Notes: generated by a model not told the origin, from the letters alone. A DNA stretch of 64,000 bases from Microbacterium halotolerans (GCF_003569805.1 NZ_KZ984051.1:1499889-1563888); one strand, 5' to 3'. Counted from the first letter of the stretch, positions 38,343 through 48,292 are shown. A program made the numbers and translations.

Positions 38343-39217
38343 CCGCCACATCCGTCGCCATTCGCGCGGTGAGGCCCGACGGCACCCCGCACAGGCCGAA
38401 GCAGTCGTGGGGGAACCCATGGACCTACCTGCTCGCGACGATTCTGGTCGCGATCTGCATCGGTCCGGTGCTCTACATCATCATCGGCGGCTTCCGCTCG
38501 AATGCGCAGATCACTGAGGACCCATCGGGGTTCCCGTCGCCGTGGGTCTTCTCGAACTATGCCGGCGTGCTCGTCTCCGGCGAGTTCTGGGTCGCGATGG
38601 GCAACTCGACGATCTCAGCGGTCGGCACCACGGTGGGCGTCGTGCTCCTGGGCGTGATGGCGAGCTACGTCATCGCCCGGTACGACTTCTTCGGCAAGGG
38701 AGCGATGTACTCGCTCTTCGCCGCCGGTCTGATGTTCCCCATCACGGTCGCCATCACACCGCTGTACCTGCTCGTGCGCAGCCTCGGCCTGGTGAACAGT
38801 CTCGCCGGCGTCATCCTGCCGCAGATCGCGTTCGCGCTGCCGACCACGATCATCATCCTGGTGCCGTTCCTCAGGGCCATACCGAAAGAGCTCGAGGAGG
38901 CCGCATCGATCGACGGGGCCGGCAGGCTCGGCTTCTTCTGGCGCATGGTCGTGCCGCTGAGCCTCCCGGGCGTCGTGACCGTCGGCATCCTCGCCTTCGT
39001 CACCACATGGAACGGATACATGCTGCCGCTGTTCATCCTGAACGACGCCAGCCTGTTCACACTGCCGCTCGGCGTGCAGAACTTCGCCTCGCAGTACTCC
39101 GTCGACACGGCGCGCGTGCTGGCGTACACGTCGCTGTCGATGGTGCCGGCGCTGATCTTCTTCAGCCTGTTCGAGAAGCGGATCGTCGGCGGGCTGCAGG
39201 GAGCGGTGAAGGGATGA
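38339..39217 (+). CDS. Sugar ABC transporter permease (CUT1, MalG type)
   Basis: 292 residues, six helices, EAA loop LEEAASIDGAGRLGFFWRMVVPLSLPG, and TTWNGYMLPLFIL in the MalG helix-5 position. It completes the second importer, which also lacks an ATPase gene. Start and stop overlap the neighbours by 4 nt, including the GH3 gene, so importer and enzyme are made together. Confidence 0.9.
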   Translation: MTATSVAIRAVRPDGTPHRPKQSWGNPWTYLLATILVAICIGPVLYIIIGGFRSNAQITEDPSGFPSPWVFSNYAGVLVSGEFWVAMGNSTISAVGTTVGVVLLGVMASYVIARYDFFGKGAMYSLFAAGLMFPITVAITPLYLLVRSLGLVNSLAGVILPQIAFALPTTIIILVPFLRAIPKELEEAASIDGAGRLGFFWRMVVPLSLPGVVTVGILAFVTTWNGYMLPLFILNDASLFTLPLGVQNFASQYSVDTARVLAYTSLSMVPALIFFSLFEKRIVGGLQGAVKG

Positions 39218-41667
39218 CGCTCGCGCGGGACGAGACCAGACACAATGAGAGGATTCGGAACGTGACGACAGTGCAGGAGACCGAGGTGCAGGCGATGCCG
39301 GAGGCCTCGGAGCGTGTGCGGGGAATCCTCGCTTCGATGACCCTCGAGGAGAAGGCCGCGCAGATCGTCGGCTACTGGCTCGATCAGGGCGGCGAGGTCG
39401 TCGCACCGATGGCCGACGAGATGGCCACGAGCGATGAGAGCCGTTCCATCGCGGCGATCACCGAGCACGGCATCGGCCACTACACCAGGGTGTTCGGTAC
39501 GCGGCCCGTCGAACCGGCCGCTCGCGCCGCATGGCTGCGCGAAGAGCAGCGGCGCCTCGTGCGCGAGACCAGACTCGGCATCCCAGCGCTCGTGCACGAG
39601 GAGTGTCTGACGGGCCTTGCCGCGTGGAAGGCTGCGACCTTCCCCACACCGCTGGCATGGGGCGCGTCGTTCGATCCGGATCTCGTCGAGGAGATGGCCT
39701 CGGCGATCGGCGACTCCATGCGCGAGCTCGGGGTGCATCAGGGGCTCGCGCCCGTGCTCGACGTGATCCGCGACCCGCGGTGGGGGCGCGTCGACGAGTG
39801 CATCGCCGAGGATCCGTATGTCGTCGGCACGATCGGCACCGCGTTCGTGCGCGGTATGCAGTCGGCCGGCGTGCACGCGACGCTCAAACACTTCCTCGGC
39901 TATTCGGGTTCCGCGTCCGGTCGCAATCACGCGCCGGTGCACGCCGGGCCCCGCGAGGTCGCCGACGTGTTCGTGCCGCCGTTCGAGATGGCGATCCGTG
40001 ACGGCGGAGCCAAGAGCGTGATGAACAGCTACGCCGAGATCGACGGTGTGCCGGTGGCGTCCCAGCCGGAGATCCTCACGACGCTGCTGCGCGACCGGCT
40101 CGGTTTCGACGGCGTCGTCGTCGCCGACTACTTCGCGGTGGCCTTCCTCGAGGTGATGCACGCCGTTGCGGCCGACCGCGGCGAGGCGGCGCAGCTGGCG
40201 CTCGAGGCGGGGATCGATGTGGAGCTGCCGTCGGGCGACGCCTACCTCGAGCCGCTCGTCGCCCGCGTCGCGTCGGGCGAGCTCGACGAGCACTACGTCG
40301 ACAGGGCCGTGCTGCGCGTGCTGAGTCAGAAGGAGGAGCTCGGTCTGCTCGAACCGGACGCGTTCGACGCCGATGCGCCGACCGAGATCGATCTCGACAC
40401 GCCCCGCCATCGCGACATCGCGCGTCGGCTGGCGAGCGAATCGGTCGTGATGCTCTCGAACGACGGCGCGCTGCCGCTGGCCGGCTCGGTCGAGCGCATC
40501 GCGCTGATCGGGCCGAACGCCGACCGGACGGAGGCGCTGCAGGGATGCTATTCGTTCGCCAACCACGTGCTCGCGCATCATCCGGGCTATGAGATCGGCT
40601 TCGAGATCCCCACAGTCGCCGAGGCGCTCGCAGCCGCGGCACCGGAAGCAGAGTTCGAGGTCGTGGCCGGATGCGACGTCGAGGGGGACGACCGGTCGGG
40701 CATCGACGAGGCGACGCGCGCCGCGGAGGGCGCGGACGTCGCCGTGGTCGTGGTCGGGGATCAGGCGGGCCTGTTCGGCCGCGGCTCGGTCGGGGAGGGC
40801 AACGACGTGGAGTCGCTCGACCTGCCGGGTGTGCAGCGAGAGCTGGTCGAGCGCGTCACGGCGACGGGAACCCCCGTGATCCTGGTGATGCTCACCGGCA
40901 GGCCGTATGCGATCGAGTGGGCGCTCGACGGACCGGGCATGAAGCCGGCGGCCGTGCTGCAGGCGTTCTTCCCCGGCGAGGAGGGCGGCACCGCGATCGC
41001 TGACATCCTCGTGGGGCGGGCCGCGCCATCCGGCCGTCTGCCCGTGAGCCTGCCCCGTTCAGCAGGGGCCCAGCCGTACTCGTACCTGCGCCCCGTGCTG
41101 GGCGGGCCGAGCGACGTCACCTCGACGGACCCGACGCCGGTGCGTCCCTTCGGCTTCGGCTTGGGATACGCGTCGTTCGCGTACTCCGAGCTCGTCGTCG
41201 ACGGCGAGGTCGCCTCCGGAGGCGTGTTCACCGCCTCGGTGACGGTTGAGAACACATCGGGCGTCGACGGGGTCGAAGTCGTGCAGCTCTACGGCCGCGA
41301 CGTCGTCGGGTCCGTCACACGGCCCGTGGCGCAGCTGCTCGGCTACACGCGCATCGCCGTTGCGGCCGGAGCAGCGCGCCGCGTCACGTTCGAGGTGCCG
41401 ACGCAGCGGCTGGCGTTCTCCGATCGGCGCATGGTGCGCATCGTGGAGCCTGGTGAGGTCGAGGTGTGGATCGGCTCGCACGCCGAGGCGGCCCCCGCGG
41501 GCGTCGACGCCGATGAGGCGACCGGCGGTGTCATCCGGAACGAGCGGGCGAGGCGAGCGCGGAGCCTGCCAGGCACGGCTACGCCGCGTGCGCATCTGTC
41601 GATCACAGGAGGGGTGCACGAGGTGAGCGCGGACGACGCGCGCCTCGTCTCCGTCCGCGTGTCGTGA
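39214..41667 (+). CDS. GH3 family beta-glycosidase (beta-xylosidase/beta-glucosidase)
   Basis: Intracellular retaining enzyme, 817 residues, no signal peptide. The N-terminal (beta/alpha)8 domain has APVLDVIRDPRWGRVDE, the KHFLGYSG loop and the nucleophile D305 in GFDGVVVADYFAV. The second domain starts near LASESVVMLSNDGALPL, and a fibronectin-III-like domain closes the protein (GVEVVQLYGRDVVGSVTRP). Active-site Tyr follows the nucleophile instead of the common Trp, which is frequent in xylosidase-like members. The start at 39214 overlaps the permease stop; an alternative Met lies about 28 codons in. Cargo is probably xylo- or cello-oligosaccharides from the linked importer. Confidence 0.92.
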   Translation: MTLARDETRHNERIRNVTTVQETEVQAMPEASERVRGILASMTLEEKAAQIVGYWLDQGGEVVAPMADEMATSDESRSIAAITEHGIGHYTRVFGTRPVEPAARAAWLREEQRRLVRETRLGIPALVHEECLTGLAAWKAATFPTPLAWGASFDPDLVEEMASAIGDSMRELGVHQGLAPVLDVIRDPRWGRVDECIAEDPYVVGTIGTAFVRGMQSAGVHATLKHFLGYSGSASGRNHAPVHAGPREVADVFVPPFEMAIRDGGAKSVMNSYAEIDGVPVASQPEILTTLLRDRLGFDGVVVADYFAVAFLEVMHAVAADRGEAAQLALEAGIDVELPSGDAYLEPLVARVASGELDEHYVDRAVLRVLSQKEELGLLEPDAFDADAPTEIDLDTPRHRDIARRLASESVVMLSNDGALPLAGSVERIALIGPNADRTEALQGCYSFANHVLAHHPGYEIGFEIPTVAEALAAAAPEAEFEVVAGCDVEGDDRSGIDEATRAAEGADVAVVVVGDQAGLFGRGSVGEGNDVESLDLPGVQRELVERVTATGTPVILVMLTGRPYAIEWALDGPGMKPAAVLQAFFPGEEGGTAIADILVGRAAPSGRLPVSLPRSAGAQPYSYLRPVLGGPSDVTSTDPTPVRPFGFGLGYASFAYSELVVDGEVASGGVFTASVTVENTSGVDGVEVVQLYGRDVVGSVTRPVAQLLGYTRIAVAAGAARRVTFEVPTQRLAFSDRRMVRIVEPGEVEVWIGSHAEAAPAGVDADEATGGVIRNERARRARSLPGTATPRAHLSITGGVHEVSADDARLVSVRVS

Positions 41668-41741
41668 AGGCGGGCGCCGCTCCCGGCTCCGGCTCCCGCG
41701 CCCCGGTAGGGTGGGGCGAACGGCTGGGCGTGAGGAGCGGC

Positions 41742-42902
41742 ATGACGGGGCGCGGATCGAACGTCGAAGGCGTGCGTCGTGCGAACCTCGGTGCGATCCT
41801 TCGCCTGGTGCATCATGAGGGTTCGATCTCCCGAGCGGCGCTCACCCAGCGCACGGGGCTGAACCGGTCGACGGTGGGGGATCTCGTGGCGACGCTCGCC
41901 GACGGCGGCCTCGTCGAGGAGCGCGACCCCGACCCCACCCGTCGCGTCGGGCGGCCGTCGCCGACCGTGGTGCCCTCGGGCGGTGTCATCGGCATCGCCG
42001 TCAATCCGGAGGTCGACGCGCTCGAAGTCGGCGCCGTCGCGCTCGGCGGGACGGTGCGACTGCGGGTGCGTCAGGAGGTCGACCACGTGCTGTCGCCGGA
42101 TGAGACGGTCTCTCGCGTTGCCGCCGTGGTCGAGGAGTGGCAGAAGGGCGCGCTGCGTGAGGCGCGGATTCTCAGCGTCGGCGTCGCCGTCCCCGGCCTC
42201 GTGCGAGCGTCCGACGGCATCGTGCGGAACGCACCGCACCTCGGCTGGCGGGACGTCGATCTCACCGGCGCGGTGCAACGGGAAACGGGCCTCGTCACCG
42301 ACGTGGGCAACGACGCCTCGCTCGGCGCCGTCGCCGAATGGCTCTTCGGTGCGGCTCGCGATCACTCCGACGTGGTCTATCTCAACGGCGGTGCAAGCGG
42401 TATCGGCGGCGGCGTGATCCTGCGCGGAGCGAGCATCGGCGGGTCGGACGGCTACGCGGGGGAGTGGGGGCAGAACCAGCCCAGCCTCGGCGTCGACAGC
42501 GATCGACGCGTGCCGGGGGGCGTGCTGGAGGACGAGGTGAACCGCGGCCGTCTCCTCGCCGCGGTCGGCCTGCCGGGCGGAGACGACGACGCGCTGTCGG
42601 GCGCGCTCGCCGCGGCGAGCGACGAGGTCGCGGCGGAGGTCGATCGTCAGCGCCGGATCCTGCAGTCGACTCTCGCCAATGCGGCGAACGTGCTCAATCC
42701 GTCGATGATCGTGCTGGGCGGTTTTCTGGCCGACCTGCGCGGCACTGACGCCGAGGCATTCGACGGGGGCGTGCGCGCACAGATGCTCGACGCTCCGGCA
42801 GAGCAGCTCACCGTGAGCGCGGCCGCCCTCGGCCGCGATCGGCTGCTCATCGGAGCGGCCGAGCGTGTGTTCGAGCGGCTGGTGGCCGACCCGCTGGGCT
42901 GA
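41742..42902 (+). CDS. ROK-family transcriptional regulator (XylR type)
   Basis: 386 residues. The winged helix (SISRAALTQRTGLNRSTVGDLVATLADGGLV, about 25-60) precedes a ROK domain with AVPGLVRASDG, GNDASLGAVAEWLFG and GGASGIGGGVIL. The canonical zinc CxCGxxGC motif is absent: the region after YAGEWGQNQPS reads VPGGVLEDEV, so this member lacks the Cys cluster seen in the other ROK protein at 12246. GAGGAG precedes ATG 41742, and TAGGGT at 41708-41713 is a plausible -10. It closes the oligosaccharide locus and may sense xylose. Confidence 0.88.
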   Translation: MTGRGSNVEGVRRANLGAILRLVHHEGSISRAALTQRTGLNRSTVGDLVATLADGGLVEERDPDPTRRVGRPSPTVVPSGGVIGIAVNPEVDALEVGAVALGGTVRLRVRQEVDHVLSPDETVSRVAAVVEEWQKGALREARILSVGVAVPGLVRASDGIVRNAPHLGWRDVDLTGAVQRETGLVTDVGNDASLGAVAEWLFGAARDHSDVVYLNGGASGIGGGVILRGASIGGSDGYAGEWGQNQPSLGVDSDRRVPGGVLEDEVNRGRLLAAVGLPGGDDDALSGALAAASDEVAAEVDRQRRILQSTLANAANVLNPSMIVLGGFLADLRGTDAEAFDGGVRAQMLDAPAEQLTVSAAALGRDRLLIGAAERVFERLVADPLG

Positions 42903-42931
42903 GCCCGCCCGGATGTCACGTCATCGAGTGA

Positions 42932-43495
42932 CTAGATGCCCCACTCCACGGGCCCGCGCGAATCCGTCGCGAGCAGCCCGGCGATCCATCCGTCGACGCC
43001 TTCGCCGCTGTTCGTCTGGAACGCCCGGCGGCGCACGCCCTCCAGCGAGAAGCCCAGCTTCTGTGCCACGCTCGCCGATGCGATGTTGCCCACGGCGGCG
43101 TGCCACTCGATGCGCTTCAGCCGCATCGGCCCGAACGCGAAATCGAGCACGGCGTGCGCCGCTTCGGTCACGTATCCGTTGCCGCGTCCTGATACGGCGA
43201 CCCAGTAGCCGAGCTCGGCTGCGGTTCCGGTGAGATGGTGCAGCCCGACCATGCCGATCAGGCCGTCCGGCTCGTGGCGCGGGCGAATCGCCCACACGCA
43301 CTCCGACCCCGACGACCACCAATCTGCGACGTTTGCCACGTAGGACTCGGCGTCCTCGCGGGTATAGGGCGACGGCACCGTGGTGTAGCGCTGGATCAGC
43401 GGGTCCTGGCACTCCCTGCAGATCGCGTCGACGTCGGATGTGACCGGGGTCGTGAGCAGCAGGCGGGGCGTCGTGAGGACGACCGGCTCACCCAC
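42932..43495 (-). CDS. GNAT-family N-acetyltransferase (RimJ/RimL-like)
   Basis: 187 residues from a GTG start at 43495, which overlaps the trpS stop by 8 nt; a longer frame begins 10 codons upstream. The start of the domain is LTTPRLLLTTPVTSDVDAI, and the acetyl-CoA loop region reads VAVSGRGNGYVTEAAHAVLDFAFG. ASASVAQKLGFSLEGVRRRAF is the typical C-terminal part of the RimJ/L (Acetyltransf_3) group. Substrate unknown; it is probably transcribed with trpS. Confidence 0.85.
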   Translation of the reverse strand: MGEPVVLTTPRLLLTTPVTSDVDAICRECQDPLIQRYTTVPSPYTREDAESYVANVADWWSSGSECVWAIRPRHEPDGLIGMVGLHHLTGTAAELGYWVAVSGRGNGYVTEAAHAVLDFAFGPMRLKRIEWHAAVGNIASASVAQKLGFSLEGVRRRAFQTNSGEGVDGWIAGLLATDSRGPVEWGI

Positions 43496-44492
43496 GGCGG
43501 AGCAGACCGATCCGGTCGTACACATCGGCGAGGGTCGCGTCGGCGACGGCGTCGGCCTTGGCAGCGTTCACCGCGAGCACCCGGTCGAGTTCGGCCGGGT
43601 CGTCGAGCAGCTCGAGGGCGCGGGCGCGCACGGGCTCGAATTCGGCGACGACCGCGTCACGGACCGCCTTCTTGAAGTCGCCGTAGCCGCGGCCGGCGAA
43701 CTCGTCCTCGATCTCGGCCGTGGCCTTGTCGGCGACGGCGCCGTAGATCGTCATCAGGTTCGCCACACCGGGCTTCTCGTCGCGGTCATAGCGCACCGTG
43801 CCGTCGCTGTCGGTGACGGCACGCATGATCTTCTTGGCCGTGATGCTGACATCGTCGAGCAGCCACAGGACACCGGCGTGCGAGTCCGCGGATTTCGACA
43901 TCTTCGACGTCGGGTTCTGCAGGTCGTAGATGCGCGCCGAGCCCTGCGGGATGACCGGCTCCGGCACCACGAACGCCTCGCCGAAGCGCGCGTTGAAGCG
44001 TTCGGCGAGGTCGCGGGTGAGCTCGACGTGCTGCTTCTGGTCGTCACCGACCGGCACGACGTTCGTCTGGTAGAGCAGGATGTCCGCCGCCATCAGCACC
44101 GGGTAGGTGAACAGGCCGACGCTCGTGGCGCTCTCACCGTAGCGCTGCGACTTGTCCTTGAACTGCGTCATCCGGCCGGCCTCCCCGAAGCCGGTGATGG
44201 TCGACAGGATCCAAGCCAGCTCGGCGTGCGCACGTACGTGCGACTGCACGTACAGGGTGGAGCGCGAAGGCTCGATGCCCGCCGCGATGTACTGGGCGGC
44301 GGTGCGGCGAGTCTTCTCCCGCAGCTCCGTCGGGTCCTGCGGCACGGTGATCGCATGCAGGTCGACGACGGAGAAGAAGGCGTCGTACTCCTCCTGCATC
44401 TTGCGCCACTGCATGAGCGCCCCGATGTAGTTGCCGGCCTGGAGGGAATCGGCCGACGGTTGCATTCCGGAGTAGAGACGCTGCGTAGTCAC
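43488..44492 (-). CDS. trpS: Tryptophanyl-tRNA synthetase
   Basis: Class I aminoacyl-tRNA synthetase, 334 residues, normal length. The HIGH-type motif appears as PSADSLQAGNYIGA and the KMSKS loop as TSKMSKSADS. The GTG start at 44492 stands exactly 6 nt behind a TAGGAT -10 box (44499-44504, minus strand), so the mRNA is probably leaderless. Confidence 0.97.
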   Translation of the reverse strand: MTTQRLYSGMQPSADSLQAGNYIGALMQWRKMQEEYDAFFSVVDLHAITVPQDPTELREKTRRTAAQYIAAGIEPSRSTLYVQSHVRAHAELAWILSTITGFGEAGRMTQFKDKSQRYGESATSVGLFTYPVLMAADILLYQTNVVPVGDDQKQHVELTRDLAERFNARFGEAFVVPEPVIPQGSARIYDLQNPTSKMSKSADSHAGVLWLLDDVSITAKKIMRAVTDSDGTVRYDRDEKPGVANLMTIYGAVADKATAEIEDEFAGRGYGDFKKAVRDAVVAEFEPVRARALELLDDPAELDRVLAVNAAKADAVADATLADVYDRIGLLRRG

Positions 44493-44709
44493 CTGACAAT
44501 CCTATTGCGGCGATGGCATGCTCGAGTCATGTAACCCGCCCGGTGCGGCGGGCGAGCCGACCTGGTCGTGCGGGTCGTCGCGGCACGGTCCACGGTGCAG
44601 CGCGCGGACGCGGAGCGCCGAGCGTACCCCTTTCGCGCCGAGTGGGCCCTTTTGGGGGCACATGCAAGGGGGTCGCTCGAGCGGAACGGGTGCTCTCGCG
44701 GGTCGGGCT

Positions 44710-45609
44710 TCACCTCACCGCGTACTCCGCGACCACGGGGGCGTGGTCGCTCCAACGGGCCTCGTAGGACGGATAGCGGTCTACGCGGTAGCCGCTGGCC
44801 CGCTCTGCCAGCGCGGGGGTGACCATGTGGTAGTCGATGCGCCATCCGGTGTCGTTCTCGAAGGCCTGGCCGCGGTTCGACCACCACGTGTACGGGCCCT
44901 CGACCTCGCCAGCCGAAAGGCGGCCGAGGTCGATCCAGCCCAGCCCGACGGCGCCTTCGGAGAACGAGCGGGTGTCGCTCAGGGGCGCGTTCGAGCCGCG
45001 ACCGATCGGCTCCTGTCCGGTGACAGGCTCACCGTGAGGTGCGAAGAAGCGATCGAAGTACGCGCGTTCGCGCGCGAGATAGCCCGACTTCTTGACGTTG
45101 CCCTTCCAGTTCTTGATGTCGAGGGGCGTATGCCCGACGTTCAGATCACCGGTGACGACCGCGAGGGCACCACCGGCGCTCAGCACTGGCAGGCGCGCTT
45201 CCATGGCGTCGAGGAAGGCCCACTTCGGGTCCTGCTTCGCGGGGGTCTCCGCCTCACCGGAGAACACGTACGCGCTCACCACTGTGAGCGTCTCGCTTCC
45301 GATCCGGAAGTCGGCCTCGAGCCACCGCCCGTGCGAGTCGACGGTGTCGTCGCCGAGCCCGATGCGCGTGTCGGCGATCTCCTCGCGGGCGGCCACGGCG
45401 ACACCCGCGCGCCCCTTCTGCAGGGCCTCGTCGTTGACGATGTTCCAGCCGGGCAGCGCTGCCTCGAGGTGCTGCAGCTCGCCGCGGACCTCCTGGATGG
45501 TCAGGATGTCGGGGGCGGCTTCTTCGAGCCATGCGCCCATGCCGTTGCGGGTCGCGGCCCTGATGCCGTTGACATTGACGGATGCGATGCTGAGGGAGCG
45601 AGAAGTCAT
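44710..45609 (-). CDS. xthA: Exodeoxyribonuclease III-type AP endonuclease
   Basis: Base-excision-repair nuclease, 299 residues. SIASVNVNGIRAA, LTIQEVRGEL (metal Glu), GDLNVGHTPLDIKNWKGN and the terminal WSDHAPVVAEY are the ExoIII/APE blocks with the catalytic Asp-His pair at the end. A TAGGCT -10-like box (45616-45621, minus strand) stands 6 nt before the ATG, suggesting a leaderless start. The 217 nt between its stop and trpS contain no gene I can support. Confidence 0.95.
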   Translation of the reverse strand: MTSRSLSIASVNVNGIRAATRNGMGAWLEEAAPDILTIQEVRGELQHLEAALPGWNIVNDEALQKGRAGVAVAAREEIADTRIGLGDDTVDSHGRWLEADFRIGSETLTVVSAYVFSGEAETPAKQDPKWAFLDAMEARLPVLSAGGALAVVTGDLNVGHTPLDIKNWKGNVKKSGYLARERAYFDRFFAPHGEPVTGQEPIGRGSNAPLSDTRSFSEGAVGLGWIDLGRLSAGEVEGPYTWWSNRGQAFENDTGWRIDYHMVTPALAERASGYRVDRYPSYEARWSDHAPVVAEYAVR

Positions 45610-45654
45610 TCCCCCAGCCTAATTCGGGGTTCCGACATCGCCCGCCAGGCGAGA

Positions 45655-45687
45655 ATGAGGGGGCCAGGCAAGGCCTGACCCCCTCAT
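45655..45687 (-). terminator. Terminator of the sdh operon
   Basis: Two 15-nt arms (45655-45669 and 45673-45687, 14 pairs) with a 3-nt loop lie 17 nt downstream of the sdhB stop. The very short loop and G/C-rich stem fit an actinobacterial terminator without a U-tract. Confidence 0.75.
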
Positions 45688-45704
45688 CGCAGAAGCACGC
45701 TGGC

Positions 45705-46466
45705 TCAGCGGCCGCCCTTGATGACGGCCTGCTTCACCTCGGCGATCGCCTTGGTGATCTCGATGCCGCGCGGGCACGCCTCGGTGCAGTTGAAGGTCGT
45801 GCGGCAGCGCCACACGCCCTCCTTGTCGTTGAGGATGTCGAGACGCACGTCGGCGGCGTCGTCGCGCGAGTCGAAGATGAAGCGGTGCGCGTTCACGATC
45901 GCGGCCGGACCGAAGTACTGTCCGTCGGTCCAGAACACGGGGCACGACGAGGTGCACGCTGCGCACAGGATGCACTTCGTCGTGTCGTCGAAGCGCTCGC
46001 GTTCGGCGATCGTCTGGGGTCGCTCCTTGCCCTTCTCCGGCGCGGAGCGCGCCTGCAGGAACGGCTGCACGTCGCGGAACGCCTCGAAGAACGGGTCCAT
46101 GTCGACGATCAGGTCCTTCTCGAGCGGAAGACCCTTGATCGCCTCGACGTACACGGGCTTCGAGATGTCGAGATCCTTGATCAGCGTCTTGCAGGCGAGG
46201 CGGTTGCGGCCGTTGATGCGCATCGCATCGGAACCGCAGATGCCGTGCGCACACGAGCGGCGGAACGCGAGCGAGCCGTCCTGGTGCCACTTGACGCGGT
46301 GCAGGGCGTCGAGCACGCGGTCGGTGGGGTACATCTCGACGTCGTAGTCGACCCACTTCGGCTCCTCATCGACCTCCGGGTTGTACCGGCGGAGCATGAA
46401 GGTGACCAGATAGGACTGAACGGCCTGCTCCTCGGCGGGGGCGGCGTCTGCGACGGCAGTCGACAT
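45705..46466 (-). CDS. sdhB: Succinate dehydrogenase iron-sulfur subunit
   Basis: Carries electrons from SdhA flavin to quinone, 253 residues. The [2Fe-2S] site is RRSCAHGICGSDAM plus CKTLI. The [4Fe-4S]/[3Fe-4S] sites are CILCAACTSSCPVFW and CTEACPRGIEITKAI. It starts within the sdhA stop (TGATG) and ends the sdhCDAB operon of the TCA cycle and respiratory chain. Confidence 0.97.
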   Translation of the reverse strand: MSTAVADAAPAEEQAVQSYLVTFMLRRYNPEVDEEPKWVDYDVEMYPTDRVLDALHRVKWHQDGSLAFRRSCAHGICGSDAMRINGRNRLACKTLIKDLDISKPVYVEAIKGLPLEKDLIVDMDPFFEAFRDVQPFLQARSAPEKGKERPQTIAERERFDDTTKCILCAACTSSCPVFWTDGQYFGPAAIVNAHRFIFDSRDDAADVRLDILNDKEGVWRCRTTFNCTEACPRGIEITKAIAEVKQAVIKGGR

Positions 46467-48292
46467 CAGTACTTCCTCTCCAGCGGCGGGTAGCGCAGCT
46501 CGCCGTTCTCGTCCTTCACGAACACGACCGGCTTCCAGTCGAGCTTGATGTGGTCATCCGGGTCGGGCGAGTGGGGGTCGCCCGTGAGGTAGGCCATCGT
46601 GTGCTTCATGTAGTTCTCATCGTCGCGCGTCGAGTAGTCCTCGCGCATGTGCCCGCCGCGGCTCTCCTTGCGGTTGCGCGCGGCGTAGGCGACGATCTCG
46701 GCGAGGTCGAGCAGGAAGCCCAGCTCGACGGCCTCGAGCAGGTCGGTGTTGTACCGCTTGCCCTTGTCGTCGACGTAGACGTTCTGGTAGCGCTCGCGCA
46801 GCTCGTGGATCGTGCCCATCACATTGGTGAGCGTCTCCTCGGTGCGGAACACCTGCGCGTTCTTGTCCATCTCGTTCTGGAGAGTGGTCCGGATGTCCGC
46901 GATGCGCTCGGTGCCCTGACGGTTCCGGATCTCGTCGAGCATGTCCCTGACGCCCGCTGCCGGGTCATCCGGGAGCGGCACGAAGTCGGCGTCCTTGGCA
47001 TATGCCACGGCGTTCTGCCCCGAGCGCTTGCCGAACACGTTGATGTCGAGCAGGGAGTTGGTGCCGAGACGGTTGGAACCGTGCACCGACACGCAGGCGC
47101 ACTCTCCGGCCGCGTACAGGCCGGGCACGATGTTGTCGTTGTCGGCGAGCACCTCGCCGGCGTTGTTCGTCGGGATGCCGCCCATCGCGTAGTGCGCGGT
47201 CGGCATCACGGGAACCGGCTCGACGACCGGGTCGACGCCCAGATACGTGCGGGCGAACTCGGTGATGTCCGGCAGCTTCGTCTCGAGCACCTCCGCGCCG
47301 AGGTGGGTGCAGTCGAGGTAGACGTAGTCCTTGTCAGGCCCGGCGCCGCGACCTTCGAGGACTTCCTTGACCATCGAGCGGGCGACGATGTCGCGCGGCG
47401 CGAGGTCCTTGATGGTCGGGGCGTAGCGCTCCATGAAGCGTTCGCCCGACGCATTGCGCAGGATCGCTCCCTCGCCTCTGGCGCCCTCGGTGAGCAGGAT
47501 GCCGAGTCCGGCCAGCCCCGTCGGGTGGAACTGGAAGAACTCGATGTCCTCCAGCGGCAGGCCCTTGCGCCAGACGATGCCGACGCCGTCGCCCGTGAGA
47601 GTGTGCGCGTTCGAGGTGGTCTTGAACATCTTGCCGAAGCCGCCGGTCGCGAACACGACCGACTTCCCCTGGAACACGTGCAGGTCGCCGGTGGCGAGCT
47701 CGTAGGCCACGATGCCGGCCACGCGAGTGGTGCCGTCTTCCTGCTTCACGGTGAGCAGGTCGAGCGCGTAGAACTCGTTGTAGAACTCGATGCCGAGCTT
47801 GACGCAGTTCTGGAACAGCGTCTGCAGGATCATGTGTCCGGTGCGGTCGGCCGCGTAGCAGGCGCGGCGCACGGCCGACTTGCCGTGCTCCCGCGTGTGT
47901 CCGCCGAAGCGGCGCTGGTCGATCTTGCCGTCAGGGGTGCGGTTGAACGGCAGCCCCATGTTCTCGAGGTCGATGACCGCGTCGATGGCCTCCTTGGCGA
48001 GGATCTCCGCCGCGTCCTGGTCGACGATGTAGTCGCCGCCCTTGACGGTGTCGAAGGTGTGCCACTCCCACGAGTCCTCTTCCACGTTCGCCAGCGCAGC
48101 GGCCATGCCGCCCTGTGCGGCGCCGGTGTGCGAGCGGGTCGGGTAGAGCTTCGTCACCACGGCGGTCTTCGCGTGCGGGCCGGCCTCGATGGCCGCGCGC
48201 ATGCCTGCGCCGCCCGCGCCGACGATGACGACGTCGTGCTGGTGGTAGTAGACGCCGTCCTTGTACTCGGCGTCTGGGTACTTGGTAGTCAC
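46466..48292 (-). CDS. sdhA: Succinate dehydrogenase flavoprotein subunit
   Basis: Oxidises succinate to fumarate with covalent FAD, 608 residues. The dinucleotide motif is [31 protein letters not shown] contains the His that binds FAD. Substrate and catalytic regions are [21 protein letters not shown] and [17 protein letters not shown]. The GTG start at 48292 ([13 protein letters not shown]) with AGGGG upstream gives a normal actinobacterial length; the longer frame reaches into sdhD sequence. Confidence 0.96.
   Translation of the reverse strand: MTTKYPDAEYKDGVYYHQHDVVIVGAGGAGMRAAIEAGPHAKTAVVTKLYPTRSHTGAAQGGMAAALANVEEDSWEWHTFDTVKGGDYIVDQDAAEILAKEAIDAVIDLENMGLPFNRTPDGKIDQRRFGGHTREHGKSAVRRACYAADRTGHMILQTLFQNCVKLGIEFYNEFYALDLLTVKQEDGTTRVAGIVAYELATGDLHVFQGKSVVFATGGFGKMFKTTSNAHTLTGDGVGIVWRKGLPLEDIEFFQFHPTGLAGLGILLTEGARGEGAILRNASGERFMERYAPTIKDLAPRDIVARSMVKEVLEGRGAGPDKDYVYLDCTHLGAEVLETKLPDITEFARTYLGVDPVVEPVPVMPTAHYAMGGIPTNNAGEVLADNDNIVPGLYAAGECACVSVHGSNRLGTNSLLDINVFGKRSGQNAVAYAKDADFVPLPDDPAAGVRDMLDEIRNRQGTERIADIRTTLQNEMDKNAQVFRTEETLTNVMGTIHELRERYQNVYVDDKGKRYNTDLLEAVELGFLLDLAEIVAYAARNRKESRGGHMREDYSTRDDENYMKHTMAYLTGDPHSPDPDDHIKLDWKPVVFVKDENGELRYPPLERKY

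Noticed and set aside
41742..42902. Classing this ROK protein as a sugar kinase
   Set aside because: It has an N-terminal helix-turn-helix and lacks the zinc Cys cluster, so it is a regulator and not an enzyme.
42932..43525. Longer GNAT start at 43525
   Set aside because: It would place the N-terminus 38 nt inside trpS and add ten residues before the conserved LTTPRLLL start; GTG 43495 gives a normal N-terminus.
44493..44709. Possible small gene in the trpS-xthA gap
   Set aside because: Open frames here extend as shadows of xthA or are Arg-rich; there is no ribosome-binding site with a plausible protein. I see nothing supportable in this gap apart from the trpS -10 box.
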